A stretch of DNA of 64,000 bases from Halomonas faecis. Its GTDB lineage: Bacteria > Pseudomonadota > Gammaproteobacteria > Pseudomonadales > Halomonadaceae. The position numbers and the translations under genes are program-made. The notes beneath the pieces were generated by a model that was given only the letters and a program-made list of their open reading frames with translations, had not been told where the DNA came from and did no database searches. Location of the stretch: positions 1 through 64,000 of the forward strand of contig NZ_JAACZO010000043.1 of the NCBI RefSeq assembly GCF_010993975.1, written 5' to 3'. Within the stretch, counting starts at the first letter, position 1. Every line of letters starts with the position of its first letter. Shown here one piece after another: positions 1 to 8,191 of the stretch.

Positions 1-127
1 GATCGAGTACATCGAGATGGAGTACAACAGCTGCCGGCTCCACTCGACCCTGGGCTACCAGACGCCGAGGGAGATTGAACTGGCAGCTGCGGCTTGAAAA
101 TGTGTCCGCTCTGACTTGACCAGAACA
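1..127 (+). mobile_element. 3' end of an IS3-family insertion sequence
   Basis: The window opens inside an insertion sequence. The end of an integrase-type transposase frame stops at 97. The next 30 bases run into TGACTTGACCAGAACA at about 112-127, which would fit a right terminal inverted repeat ending in CA. The left end is outside the window, so the inverted-repeat match and any target duplication cannot be tested. The boundary at 127 is a guess. Confidence 0.55.
2..97 (+). CDS. IS3-family transposase, C-terminal fragment (5' end off window)
   Basis: The last 31 residues of an rve-type integrase core are readable, with YNSCRLHSTLGYQTPREIE followed by an alanine-rich end and TGA. This N-x(2)-R-x-HS-x-LGY-x-TP-x-E pattern is typical of the C terminus of IS3-family OrfB transposases, just after the catalytic glutamate region. 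The start and the DDE residues lie off the window. It cannot be judged whether the element is intact. Confidence 0.8.
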   Translation: MEYIEMEYNSCRLHSTLGYQTPREIELAAAA

Positions 128-143
128 GGCTTCGGGCTTCGGG

Positions 144-698
144 CTAATGCGTCGTCACTAGCCAGTCGACGAACTCGTCCAGGTCGGCAAAGACTCTTGC
201 CGTCTCCAGCCCCTTGCCCTTGGCTAGAGTCCGCGCCCCTTTTCCCGTGCGGACGAGCGCTGAATGGCAGCCCATGGCTTCGCCGGCTTGAACGTCGCGC
301 AGGCTGTCGCCGACCATCCAGCTGCCTTTCAGGGTTTTCATGCCAAGTGCATCTCGAATCTGTTCGAGCAGCCCCGTTAGTGGCTTACGGCAACTGCAGC
401 CGTCGTCGGGCCCATGCGGGCAAACGGCAATATGGGCGATTTCTCCTCCCGCCTCCCGAACCAGGGTATGAAGCCGGTGATGCATGGTTTCCAGCGTAGT
501 CTCGTCGTAATAACCACGAGCGATACCCGACTGGTTCGTGGCGACGGCTACCGACCAGCCGGCCTGACTCAATCGCGCGATGGCTGCGATAGCGCTGGGA
601 TAGGGGATGAATTCATCGAGTGTCTTGATGTAGTCATCGGAATCCTGGTTGATAACCCCATCCCGGTCGAGGATCACCAGGCGGTCGGCACTTGGCAT
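144..698 (-). CDS. gmhB: D-glycero-beta-D-manno-heptose-1,7-bisphosphate 7-phosphatase
   Basis: This HAD-superfamily phosphatase removes the 7-phosphate of heptose bisphosphate in ADP-heptose synthesis for the LPS inner core. The 184 residues match the family size. HAD motif I is D11-x-D13, TNQSG (54-58) is motif II, and GDSLRD (130-135) holds the motif IV aspartate. C93, H95, C101 and C103 form the zinc-binding loop typical of GmhB. In pseudomonads gmhB usually follows glyS directly. Here a LysR/oxidoreductase pair separates them, and two parS-like sites lie just upstream of the start. It works with HldE and HldD, encoded further right. Confidence 0.93.
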   Translation of the reverse strand: MPSADRLVILDRDGVINQDSDDYIKTLDEFIPYPSAIAAIARLSQAGWSVAVATNQSGIARGYYDETTLETMHHRLHTLVREAGGEIAHIAVCPHGPDDGCSCRKPLTGLLEQIRDALGMKTLKGSWMVGDSLRDVQAGEAMGCHSALVRTGKGARTLAKGKGLETARVFADLDEFVDWLVTTH

Positions 699-740
699 AG
701 AGTAACAGTCTGTCGGTGTGGGCTTGTTGCTATCGTGGCA

Positions 741-756
741 TGTTTCACGTGAAACA
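741..756. other. parS-like ParB binding site 1 (perfect palindrome)
   Basis: TGTTTCACGTGAAACA is a perfect 16-bp palindrome equal to the consensus chromosomal parS bound by ParB/Spo0J proteins. It lies between gmhB and the LysR gene. Two near-identical copies at 821 and 2933 support a real cluster. Such sites mark the origin-proximal region and load ParB for chromosome segregation. Confidence 0.88.
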
Positions 757-820
757 GCATCCGAGATATTCGAATCTGTCTGGTCAGTGGCGCGCTCGCT
801 CCAGCTTTGCGAAACGGAGA

Positions 821-836
821 TGTTTCACGTGGAACA
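821..836. other. parS-like ParB binding site 2
   Basis: TGTTTCACGTGGAACA matches the parS consensus with one asymmetric base pair. It sits 80 bp from site 1, start to start, in the same intergenic gap. The two arms equal the two common parS variants (TGTTTCAC and TGTTCCAC). Confidence 0.85.
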
Positions 837-855
837 GTTGCTGCCTGGCCTAGGC

Positions 856-1758
856 CTATGATAACGGCAGGCGTTCGACCAGAAAGTCGATAAAGGCCGA
901 GACCTTGAGGGGCGTATGCTGGCGTGCGGGTATGACGGCATGGACGGCGATATTGGGCAATCTCCAGTCGCTCAGCACTTCATGCAAACGCCCGCTGGCC
1001 AGGGCTTCGCCAACGATTGACGCCGAGGTCTGGACCAGGCCTAGTCCCTGCTCGGCGGCTAGGGTCAGGGGTAGACCGTAATTGGACTTGAGCCGGCCCC
1101 GAACGGGAACGACATGGCGCTCGTCATCACGTTGCAATATCCATTGCGCCGGTCCCTGAAAACGCGTGAAGTGAAGGCAGTGATGATCGAGCAGGTCACG
1201 AGGATGGCGCGGCTCGCCATGGTGAGCCAGATAGTCAGGTGCCGCCACGATCAGGCGACGGTCTTTGGCGATGCGCCTGGCCACCAACCGGGAGTCGCCG
1301 AGCTGGCCGATACGGATGGCCAGATCGAAGCCTTCTCCGATGATATCGACGAAATGATCATCGAAGCAGGCATCGATGCTGACCGAGGGATGCAGGCGCA
1401 GAAAATCGGCCAGATGAGGGGCAATATGCAGGCGGCCATAGTTGACCGGCAGGGAGACGCGTAGCTCGCCCTGGGGACCATTGTGCCGGTCTCGCAGGCG
1501 GTCTCCTGCCTGGGTGATATCGGCCAGTGCGGGCTCCACCTGGACGAGATAGTGCTCTCCGTCCTCGGTCAGGGTCAGAGCCCGGGTCGAGCGGTTCAGC
1601 AATCGTGTGCCAAGGCGCTGCTCCAGAGCATCGAGCCGCCGACTGACCGAGCCGCTGCTGATCAATAGCGTTTCGGCAGCGGCCTGCAGGGAGCCGCGGC
1701 GTGCTACCTCGATGAAGGCGGCGATTTCGTCGAGGGTCACACCATGGTGTCGCGTCAT
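856..1758 (-). CDS. LysR-family transcriptional regulator
   Basis: A 300-residue LysR-type regulator. The N-terminal winged HTH spans about residues 5-65, with the typical LDEIAAFIEVARRGSLQAAA helix and SSGSVSRRLDALEQRLG recognition helix. A periplasmic-binding-like effector domain follows. I chose the ATG at 1758, which gives the usual family length; the frame stays open upstream without resembling LysR. It is divergent from an MDR oxidoreductase at 1910, the classic layout for a LysR regulator and its target. The 151-bp gap probably holds the shared operator. The effector is unknown. Confidence 0.87.
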   Translation of the reverse strand: MTRHHGVTLDEIAAFIEVARRGSLQAAAETLLISSGSVSRRLDALEQRLGTRLLNRSTRALTLTEDGEHYLVQVEPALADITQAGDRLRDRHNGPQGELRVSLPVNYGRLHIAPHLADFLRLHPSVSIDACFDDHFVDIIGEGFDLAIRIGQLGDSRLVARRIAKDRRLIVAAPDYLAHHGEPRHPRDLLDHHCLHFTRFQGPAQWILQRDDERHVVPVRGRLKSNYGLPLTLAAEQGLGLVQTSASIVGEALASGRLHEVLSDWRLPNIAVHAVIPARQHTPLKVSAFIDFLVERLPLS

Positions 1759-1909
1759 GACGGGGACCAGTGGCTGGAGGAAGGGGGTGTCTATACACAG
1801 ATTCTTGCACGGCACGCAAGACAGCATAGCAAGCGACGCGCTGGAAACGGACATCTCACCGCCGCATGATCGAGGCATTCCCTGAGGCGGATGAAAAGGA
1901 GTGATAGAC

Positions 1910-2920
1910 ATGTGGGCGTATGAAGTCCAGGGCTTTGGGTGGGATGCCTTGAAGCGAGTGGAGAGGCCACGGCGAGCGCTGGCCGAGCAGGAGGTGCGGA
2001 TTCGGGTACGGGCTGCCGCCACCAATTATCGCGACCTGGCGCTGCTGCGAGGAGAGTACCTGCCGGATATGCCAAGGCCCTATGTACCGCTCTCGGAGGG
2101 CGCCGGTGAGGTGATCGAGGTGGGGGAGGGCGTCGATACCCTGGTTCCGGGGCAGAAAGTCCTGGGACACTATACCAGCGCCTGGCTGGAGGGCCCTTTC
2201 CAGCAGATGTATCATGCCAGCAAGGTCGGAGGCCCCGTGGATGGCTGGTTGGCGGAAGAGATCATCCTTCCGGCCTCGGCCCTGCTGCCGATGCCGGAAG
2301 GCTGGCGTTTCGAGGAGGCGGCCGCCCTGGCCATCTCCGGAGTCACGGCATGGCATGCACTAGGAGATATCAAGGCCCTGGCGGGACGCTGGGTGCTGAT
2401 CGAGGGCAGCGGTAATGTCTCCTTGCAGGCGCTGCAACAGGCCGCCGCCGCTGGGGCGCACCCTGTGGTACTGACATCGCGGGATGACGACGAACGTAGT
2501 CGGGCCTTGCGTGAACAAGGTGCCACGGCCGTCATCGGTCCCGGAAGCGCCGCCGATCGGCGTGAGGCCATCCTGGAGGCGAGTGCCGGACATGGCATCG
2601 ATGTGGCCTTGGAGGTCGTTGGGGGACGAATGCTGACGGAGCTGGTGCTGCCGGTCATGGCCACGCGGGGTCGAGTTGCCATCATCGGCTTTCTCGAGAG
2701 CGATCGGGTCGAGGGTGAGCTAGTCGGGCCCATGCTGGCGAAGCTGTTACATCTGGTCGGTGTCAGCGTCGGCAGCCGCCAGCATTTCGAGGCACTGCTG
2801 GCATTCATGGTCCGGTATGGGTTGCGCCCCTTGATCGGAGGGCGCTATGTGCCGGAAGCGATACGGGAGGCACTATCGTCTTCGGCGCCCCTGGGCAAGA
2901 GCGTTATTCTGATGCCGTAG
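1910..2920 (+). CDS. Zinc-independent medium-chain dehydrogenase/reductase (quinone-oxidoreductase-like)
   Basis: This 336-residue NAD(P)-dependent oxidoreductase of the MDR superfamily has an N-terminal GroES-like fold (about 20-125) and a Rossmann fold starting at VLIEGSGNVSLQALQQA. The catalytic and structural zinc cysteines of true alcohol dehydrogenases are absent, so it resembles the COG0604 quinone oxidoreductase branch. AAGGAG at 1896-1901 lies 8 bp before the ATG at 1910 and decides the start over an upstream GTG at 1901. The divergent LysR gene is its likely regulator. The substrate cannot be told from sequence. Confidence 0.82.
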   Translation: MWAYEVQGFGWDALKRVERPRRALAEQEVRIRVRAAATNYRDLALLRGEYLPDMPRPYVPLSEGAGEVIEVGEGVDTLVPGQKVLGHYTSAWLEGPFQQMYHASKVGGPVDGWLAEEIILPASALLPMPEGWRFEEAAALAISGVTAWHALGDIKALAGRWVLIEGSGNVSLQALQQAAAAGAHPVVLTSRDDDERSRALREQGATAVIGPGSAADRREAILEASAGHGIDVALEVVGGRMLTELVLPVMATRGRVAIIGFLESDRVEGELVGPMLAKLLHLVGVSVGSRQHFEALLAFMVRYGLRPLIGGRYVPEAIREALSSSAPLGKSVILMP

Positions 2921-2932
2921 GGGAAGGTCGGG

Positions 2933-2948
2933 TGTTCCACGTGAAACA
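2933..2948. other. parS-like ParB binding site 3
   Basis: TGTTCCACGTGAAACA combines the two parS arm variants seen at sites 1 and 2. It falls between the oxidoreductase stop and the glyS terminator, about 2.1 kb from site 2. Confidence 0.85.
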
Positions 2949-2965
2949 TGGGAAGCGCTCGGATA

Positions 2966-3001
2966 CGAAAAAGGCCGGCAAGCATGACGCTTGCCGGCCT
3001 T
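2966..3001 (-). terminator. Rho-independent terminator of glyQS
   Basis: A perfect 13-bp stem (2971-2983 with 2989-3001) and a 5-nt loop is followed on the minus strand by a run of five T after GGCC. It sits about 20 bp beyond the glyS stop. Confidence 0.9.
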
Positions 3002-3022
3002 CGCCTTCCTGTGCGTGGGGGC

Positions 3023-5095
3023 CTACTGCTGGAGCTGAGCGATATCGGCCACTTCCAGGAAGAGGCCGCGCAGGCTCGCCAGCAGGGCGAGACGATTACG
3101 GCGCACCGCCTCGTCTTCGGCCATGACCATGACCTGGTCGAAGAAGGTGTCCACCGGTTCGCGCAGGCTGGCCAGGGCGTCCAGGGCCTCCTGATAGTGG
3201 CCTGAGGCGAACAGCGGCATGACGTGCTCATGCTGGGCGGCCACCGCCTCGTGGAGCGCCTTCTCGGCGCTCTCTTGCAGCAGCCCGGTATCGATCTCGC
3301 TGCCGACCTCGCCTGCCTGCTTGGCCAGGATATTGGAGACCCGCTTGTTGGCAGCAGCCAGTGCCGTCGCTTCCTCACGGCCGGCGAAGGCGGCGACGGC
3401 GTGTAGCCGTCGTGCGAAATCCAATGGACGGGTGACGGGGCGGGCACGCACGGCAAGATAGACCTCGGCATCGATGCCTTCGTCCTGAGCCCAGGCGCGA
3501 AAGCGGTCGAGCATATAGTCGAGAACTTCGTCGACCAGGCCGTCCGCGTAGGGCAGTTCCTGGTGCTGGGCAGCAGCCAGTTCGAGCAGCTCGCGAAGGT
3601 CGAGGTCGAGTTCGCCCTTGACTAGAATGTTCAGCACGCCAATGGCGGCTCGGCGCAGCGCGAATGGATCCTTGGTGCCGGAGGGGCGGGCGCCGATGCC
3701 AAAGATGCCGGTCAAGGTGTCGAGGCGGTCGGCGAGCGCCAGGGCCTGGCCGGTGCCGCTGGCAGGGATGGCGTCGGTGGCGAAGCGCGGCAGGTACTGC
3801 TCCTCGAGAGCCTGGGCCACTTCGGAGGGTTCGCCGTCATGAATGGCGTAGTAACGTCCCATGATGCCCTGCAGCTCAGGGAACTCGAGCACCATCTCGG
3901 TCACCAGGTCGCACTTGGCTAGCTCGGCGGCACGCCGCGCATGACCGACGTCACCATCGATCTGGCCGGCGACGAAGGCGGCCACGGCGGCACTGCGGTG
4001 GGCCTTGTCGGTCAAAGAGCCCAACTGCTGCTGGAAGAGCACGCTGGCAAGCTCGGGGATGCGATCGGCCAGCGGTCGCTTGCGGTCGGTATCGAAGAAG
4101 AAGGCGGCATCGGCCAGGCGCGGACGAATGACCTTTTCGTTGCCTTCGACGACTTGCTGCGGATCGGCGCTGTCGATGTTGGCGATGGTGATGAAAAGGG
4201 GTTTGAGCCGGCCGGCATCGTCCAACAGATGGAAGTACTTCTGGTTGGCCTTCATCGATGAGATGAGGCACTCGGGCGGCACTTCGAGGAAGCGCTCGTC
4301 GAAGCTGCCGGTCAACGCTACCGGCCATTCGACCAGTCCGCTGACCTCGGTAAGCAGATCTTCATCGATGACTGCCGAGGCCTCTTGCACCTCGGCCTCG
4401 GCCAGTACTTGCTCGCGGATGCGTTCGCGACGCTGCTCACGATCGGCAAGGACCCAGGCACTCTCCATTGCGGAAAGGTAGTCGTCGGCGCGGGACAGCT
4501 CGATCGCCTCGGGAGCGTGGAAGCGGTGCCCGAAGGTGGTACGTCCGGCAGTGAGCCCGAGGGCCTCAGCAGGCACGACCTCGTTGCCGTACAGCATCAC
4601 CAGCCAGTGCACGGGGCGCGAGAACTCGGTGCGCGAGGCGCCCCAACGCATATACTTGGGGACCGGCAATCCAGCGATGGCCTTGCTGACGATGGCCGGC
4701 AGCAGGTCTTTAGTGGTCTCGCCGGGGCGCCGCTCACGATAACCGAGCCAGGTACCCTTGTCGGTTTCCAGCTGAATCAGTTCGCTGACGTCGACGCCGC
4801 AGGAGCGAGCGAAGCCTTCGGCCGCCTTGGTGGGTTGACCCTCCTTGAAGGCAGCGGCCAGAGCCGGGCCGCGGCGCTCGACCTCACGGTCGGGCTGCTT
4901 GTCGGCCAACTCATGGACCTGCACGGCAAGGCGGCGAGGCGTTGCATAGGCGCGTATGGCGCCGTGTTCGATGTCGGCTTCGGCGAGGCCGTGTTGGACG
5001 CCGTCGGCCAGGGCATCGGAAAGGGTATCGATGGCGTGGGGCGGCAGTTCCTCGACGCCCAGTTCCAACAGAAAGGTGGTGGCAGCCATGCTCAT
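3023..5095 (-). CDS. glyS: Glycine--tRNA ligase, beta subunit
   Basis: The beta subunit of the tetrameric bacterial glycyl-tRNA synthetase binds tRNA-Gly and works with GlyQ. The start at 5095 makes an ATGA overlap with the glyQ stop and gives 690 residues, close to the roughly 689 of E. coli. The frame is open for about 90 further codons upstream, but that part lies inside glyQ and does not look like GlyS. The N terminus reads [20 protein letters not shown], the conserved GlyS opening. The C-terminal part has the helical anticodon-binding region. It is co-transcribed with glyQ and ends at a strong terminator. Confidence 0.96.
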   Translation of the reverse strand: MSMAATTFLLELGVEELPPHAIDTLSDALADGVQHGLAEADIEHGAIRAYATPRRLAVQVHELADKQPDREVERRGPALAAAFKEGQPTKAAEGFARSCGVDVSELIQLETDKGTWLGYRERRPGETTKDLLPAIVSKAIAGLPVPKYMRWGASRTEFSRPVHWLVMLYGNEVVPAEALGLTAGRTTFGHRFHAPEAIELSRADDYLSAMESAWVLADREQRRERIREQVLAEAEVQEASAVIDEDLLTEVSGLVEWPVALTGSFDERFLEVPPECLISSMKANQKYFHLLDDAGRLKPLFITIANIDSADPQQVVEGNEKVIRPRLADAAFFFDTDRKRPLADRIPELASVLFQQQLGSLTDKAHRSAAVAAFVAGQIDGDVGHARRAAELAKCDLVTEMVLEFPELQGIMGRYYAIHDGEPSEVAQALEEQYLPRFATDAIPASGTGQALALADRLDTLTGIFGIGARPSGTKDPFALRRAAIGVLNILVKGELDLDLRELLELAAAQHQELPYADGLVDEVLDYMLDRFRAWAQDEGIDAEVYLAVRARPVTRPLDFARRLHAVAAFAGREEATALAAANKRVSNILAKQAGEVGSEIDTGLLQESAEKALHEAVAAQHEHVMPLFASGHYQEALDALASLREPVDTFFDQVMVMAEDEAVRRNRLALLASLRGLFLEVADIAQLQQ

Positions 5096-6084
5096 GCGTC
5101 TCCCTGGTCGGTCAGCGATTCTTCGGCCAGTAGCTCGTGGCGCAGCGCTTCGGGCGCCATGGGGAAGCCGGCCGCCCGGCGCGATGCATAATAGGCGTGT
5201 GCCACATCGCGGGCCATGGTACGCACGCGCAGGATATAGCGCTGGCGCTCGGTCACCGAAATGGCGTGTCGGGCGTCGAGCAGGTTGAAGGTATGCGAGG
5301 CCTTGAGTACCTGTTCGTAGGCGGGCAGCGGCAGGCTCGCGGCGAGCAGTTTGCCGCACTCCTGTTCCTGGTGGTCGAATGCCGCGAACAGTGCCGGTAC
5401 ATCGGCATGTTCGAAATTATAGGCGGACTGTTCGCGCTCGTTCTGCAGGTAGACGTCACCGTAGGTGACTCGTGAGCCGTCGGGTGCCACGGTCCACACC
5501 AGGTCATAGACGCTGTCGACGTCCTGCAGATACATGGCAATGCGTTCGAGGCCGTAGGTGAGCTCGCCGGTCACGGGGAAACATTCGAGGCCGCCGGCCT
5601 GCTGGAAGTAGGTGAACTGCGTCACTTCCATGCCATTGAGCCATACTTCCCAACCCAGGCCCCAGGCGCCCAGGGTGGGCGACTCCCAGTTGTCTTCGAC
5701 GAAGCGGATGTCGTGCACCAGCGGGTCGATGCCCAGGCGCTCCAGCGAGCCCAAGTAGAGTGCCTGAAGCTCCGCCGGGGAGGGTTTCATCACCACCTGA
5801 AACTGGTAGTAGTGTTGCAAACGGTTGGGGTTCTCGCCGTAGCGGCCGTCGGTAGGGCGGCGCGAGGGCTGTACATAGGCGGCGTTCCACGACTCGGGGC
5901 CGATGGAGCGCAGGAAGGTGGCGGGGTGGAAGGTGCCGGCACCGACTTCCATGTCGAGTGGCTGAAGCACCACGCAGCCCTGTTCGGCCCAGTACTGCTG
6001 TAGGGCCAGGATCAGGCCCTGGAAGGTCGTCGCGTCCGGCGTCGACCCCGGGGTCGAGGTCGACGAGAGTGTCGAGAGCGTCAT
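5092..6084 (-). CDS. glyQ: Glycine--tRNA ligase, alpha subunit
   Basis: The catalytic alpha subunit of the alpha2-beta2 glycyl-tRNA synthetase. The class II core is unmistakable: [53 protein letters not shown] and [18 protein letters not shown]. The 330 residues exceed E. coli GlyQ (about 303) because of a 20-residue Thr/Ser-rich N-terminal extension that may be partly untranslated. The gene overlaps glyS by 4 bp and is divergent from hldD across about 100 bp. Confidence 0.96.
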   Translation of the reverse strand: MTLSTLSSTSTPGSTPDATTFQGLILALQQYWAEQGCVVLQPLDMEVGAGTFHPATFLRSIGPESWNAAYVQPSRRPTDGRYGENPNRLQHYYQFQVVMKPSPAELQALYLGSLERLGIDPLVHDIRFVEDNWESPTLGAWGLGWEVWLNGMEVTQFTYFQQAGGLECFPVTGELTYGLERIAMYLQDVDSVYDLVWTVAPDGSRVTYGDVYLQNEREQSAYNFEHADVPALFAAFDHQEQECGKLLAASLPLPAYEQVLKASHTFNLLDARHAISVTERQRYILRVRTMARDVAHAYYASRRAAGFPMAPEALRHELLAEESLTDQGDA

Positions 6085-6150
6085 CGGAAAGCACCGTTGG
6101 CCATGAATTCACTGGTGGCCAAGTATACAATCACAGGCACATTGGTTATA

Positions 6151-6168
6151 GGCGCAGCCCGCTGCGCC
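6151..6168 (+). other. Small hairpin in the hldD leader
   Basis: GGCGCAG and CTGCGCC form a perfect 7-bp stem around a 4-nt loop, five bases upstream of the GAGGA ribosome site of hldD. It may affect translation start or be incidental. There is no T run, so it is not a terminator. Confidence 0.35.
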
Positions 6169-6183
6169 ATAGTGAGGAATTCC

Positions 6184-7140
6184 ATGATCGTAGTGACAGG
6201 CGGGGCCGGCTTCATTGGCGCCAATCTGGTCAAGGCGCTCAATGCGCAGGGCCGTGATGACGTTCTGGTCGTCGATGACCTTGCCGATGGTACCAAGTTC
6301 GTCAACTTGGCGGACTGCACACTCGGTGACTATCTGGACAAGGACGACTTCCGCGCGCGGGTGGAAGCGGTATTGCGTGGTGAGCCATCCCAGCTACCGC
6401 CCATCGAGGCAGTCTTCCACGAAGGGGCCTGCTCCGATACCACCGAGTGGGATGGTCGCTTCATGCTCGACAACAATTTCGAGTACTCCAAGGTGCTGCT
6501 GCACTTCTGTCAGCGCCAGGGGATCCCCTTTCTGTACGCTTCCTCGGCAGCCACCTATGGTGGCAGCGAGGTGTTCGTGGAGGCGCCTGAGTACGAGAAG
6601 CCGCTCAATGTCTACGGCTACTCGAAACTGCTGTTCGACCAGTACGTGCGTGCGCGTTGGCACGAGTTCGATAGCCAGGTGGTGGGTTTTCGCTACTTCA
6701 ATGTCTATGGTCCCCGCGAGCAGCACAAGGGAAAAATGGCCAGCGTCGCCTATCATCACCATACGCAGATTCGCGCCGGCGATAACCTCAAGTTGTTCGG
6801 CGCCTGGGACGGCTATGAGGCGGGCATGCAGAGCCGCGACTTCGTCTACGTAGGCGATGTGGTCGACGTCAACCTGTGGTTCCTCGACCATTCCGACAGG
6901 TCCGGCATCTTCAATCTGGGGAGCGGTCGTGCCGAGCCGTTCAAGGCGATCGGAGAGGCGGTGGTCGGCTATTATGGCCGTGGCGAGATCGAATACATCG
7001 ACTTTCCCGAGGAGCTCAAGGGGCGTTATCAGAGCTATACCCGGGCCGACATATCGCGGTTGCGCAAGGCGGGCTACGATCGCGAGTTTCGTACCGTGGC
7101 CGAGGGAGTTGGCGAGTATCTGGAGTGGCTGAATGGCTGA
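6184..7140 (+). CDS. hldD: ADP-glyceromanno-heptose 6-epimerase
   Basis: HldD (RfaD) converts ADP-D,D-heptose to ADP-L,D-heptose, the donor for LPS heptosyltransferases. It is an SDR-type epimerase: the N terminus [19 protein letters not shown] carries the GxxGxxG NADP site and Y144-x3-K148 (YGYSK) is the catalytic pair. The start at 6184 was chosen because GAGGA lies 8 bp upstream and the Rossmann strand begins there; the longer upstream frame adds no homologous sequence. The product is 318 residues. The last 8 bp overlap waaF. Confidence 0.96.
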   Translation: MIVVTGGAGFIGANLVKALNAQGRDDVLVVDDLADGTKFVNLADCTLGDYLDKDDFRARVEAVLRGEPSQLPPIEAVFHEGACSDTTEWDGRFMLDNNFEYSKVLLHFCQRQGIPFLYASSAATYGGSEVFVEAPEYEKPLNVYGYSKLLFDQYVRARWHEFDSQVVGFRYFNVYGPREQHKGKMASVAYHHHTQIRAGDNLKLFGAWDGYEAGMQSRDFVYVGDVVDVNLWFLDHSDRSGIFNLGSGRAEPFKAIGEAVVGYYGRGEIEYIDFPEELKGRYQSYTRADISRLRKAGYDREFRTVAEGVGEYLEWLNG

Positions 7141-8185
7141 TGCCGGCGTGGCGCCACGCATCCTCGTGGTCGGCCCTTCCTGGGTGGGCGACATGGTGAT
7201 GGCGCAGAGCCTGTTCAAAACGCTCAAGGCTCGATATCCCGGGTGCTACCTCGGTGTCGCGGCACCGCCCTGGTCGCGTCCCATCCTCGAGCGCATGCCC
7301 GAAGTGGGCGAAGTGGCCGAGTTGGCAACCCAGCACGGCAAGTTCGGCTGGCGCCCTCGGCGCGCGCTGGCGAAAAAACTGCGCGGGCGATTCGATTGGG
7401 CGATCGTGCTGCCGCGTTCGTGGAAGTCGGCTCTCGTGCCATTCATGGCCGGCATACCCCGCCGGACGGGGTTTACCGGGGAGCAACGCTATGGTTTGGT
7501 CAACGATCGTCGGGTGCTCGACAAGCGGGTGCTGGACCAGACCGTCAAGCGTTTCGTGGCACTGGGTCTGCCGGCTGCCGAAGCGGCCAGAGGCGACTTC
7601 GCACTACCCCATCCGCGGCTCTGCGTGGATCCGGAGAACCTCGTCGAGCAGCGTCTGGCGCTCGGTCTCTCGTCGCGGCCTGCCATCGGCATGATGCCGG
7701 GTGCTGAGTACGGTCCCGCCAAGCAATGGCCGCTGAGGCATTTTCGTACTCTGGCCGAGCGCCTCGTTGCGTTGGGCTTCGAGGTTCGGGTGCTGGGTGG
7801 CCCCAAGGATGCCGAGGCGGGTCAAGAGATCGCCGCGGGTCTGGCACGAACCCATGATCTATGTGGCAAGACGCGACTGGCCGACGCCGTCGACTTGCTC
7901 GCCGATTGCCGCCAAGTGGTGACCAACGATTCCGGGCTGATGCACGTAGCGGCAGCCGTTGGCACGCGCATACAAGCCATTTACGGTTCTTCCTCGCCGA
8001 CCTATACGCCGCCTCTTACCGACAATGCCGAAATCCACTACCTGGGGGTGGAATGCTCCCCTTGCTTCGAGCGCCACTGCCCGCTCGGCCATACCCGGTG
8101 TCTTGTCGACCTCTCGCCGGAGCGTTTGCTGAAGGCGATTCTGGCGGCTGACGGGCCGGCTGGCGAGCGCATCGCCAGCGGCTGA
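7133..8185 (+). CDS. waaF: ADP-heptose--LPS heptosyltransferase II
   Basis: WaaF (RfaF) adds the second L,D-heptose to the LPS inner core at the cytoplasmic membrane face. This GT9 enzyme has 350 residues, with the conserved N terminus [20 protein letters not shown] and the C-terminal nucleotide site [30 protein letters not shown] is the domain-linking motif of WaaF. It overlaps the hldD stop by 8 bp and is probably co-translated. It converges with the sulfatase-fold gene at 8192. Confidence 0.95.
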   Translation: MADAGVAPRILVVGPSWVGDMVMAQSLFKTLKARYPGCYLGVAAPPWSRPILERMPEVGEVAELATQHGKFGWRPRRALAKKLRGRFDWAIVLPRSWKSALVPFMAGIPRRTGFTGEQRYGLVNDRRVLDKRVLDQTVKRFVALGLPAAEAARGDFALPHPRLCVDPENLVEQRLALGLSSRPAIGMMPGAEYGPAKQWPLRHFRTLAERLVALGFEVRVLGGPKDAEAGQEIAAGLARTHDLCGKTRLADAVDLLADCRQVVTNDSGLMHVAAAVGTRIQAIYGSSSPTYTPPLTDNAEIHYLGVECSPCFERHCPLGHTRCLVDLSPERLLKAILAADGPAGERIASG

Positions 8186-8191
8186 TGGGCG

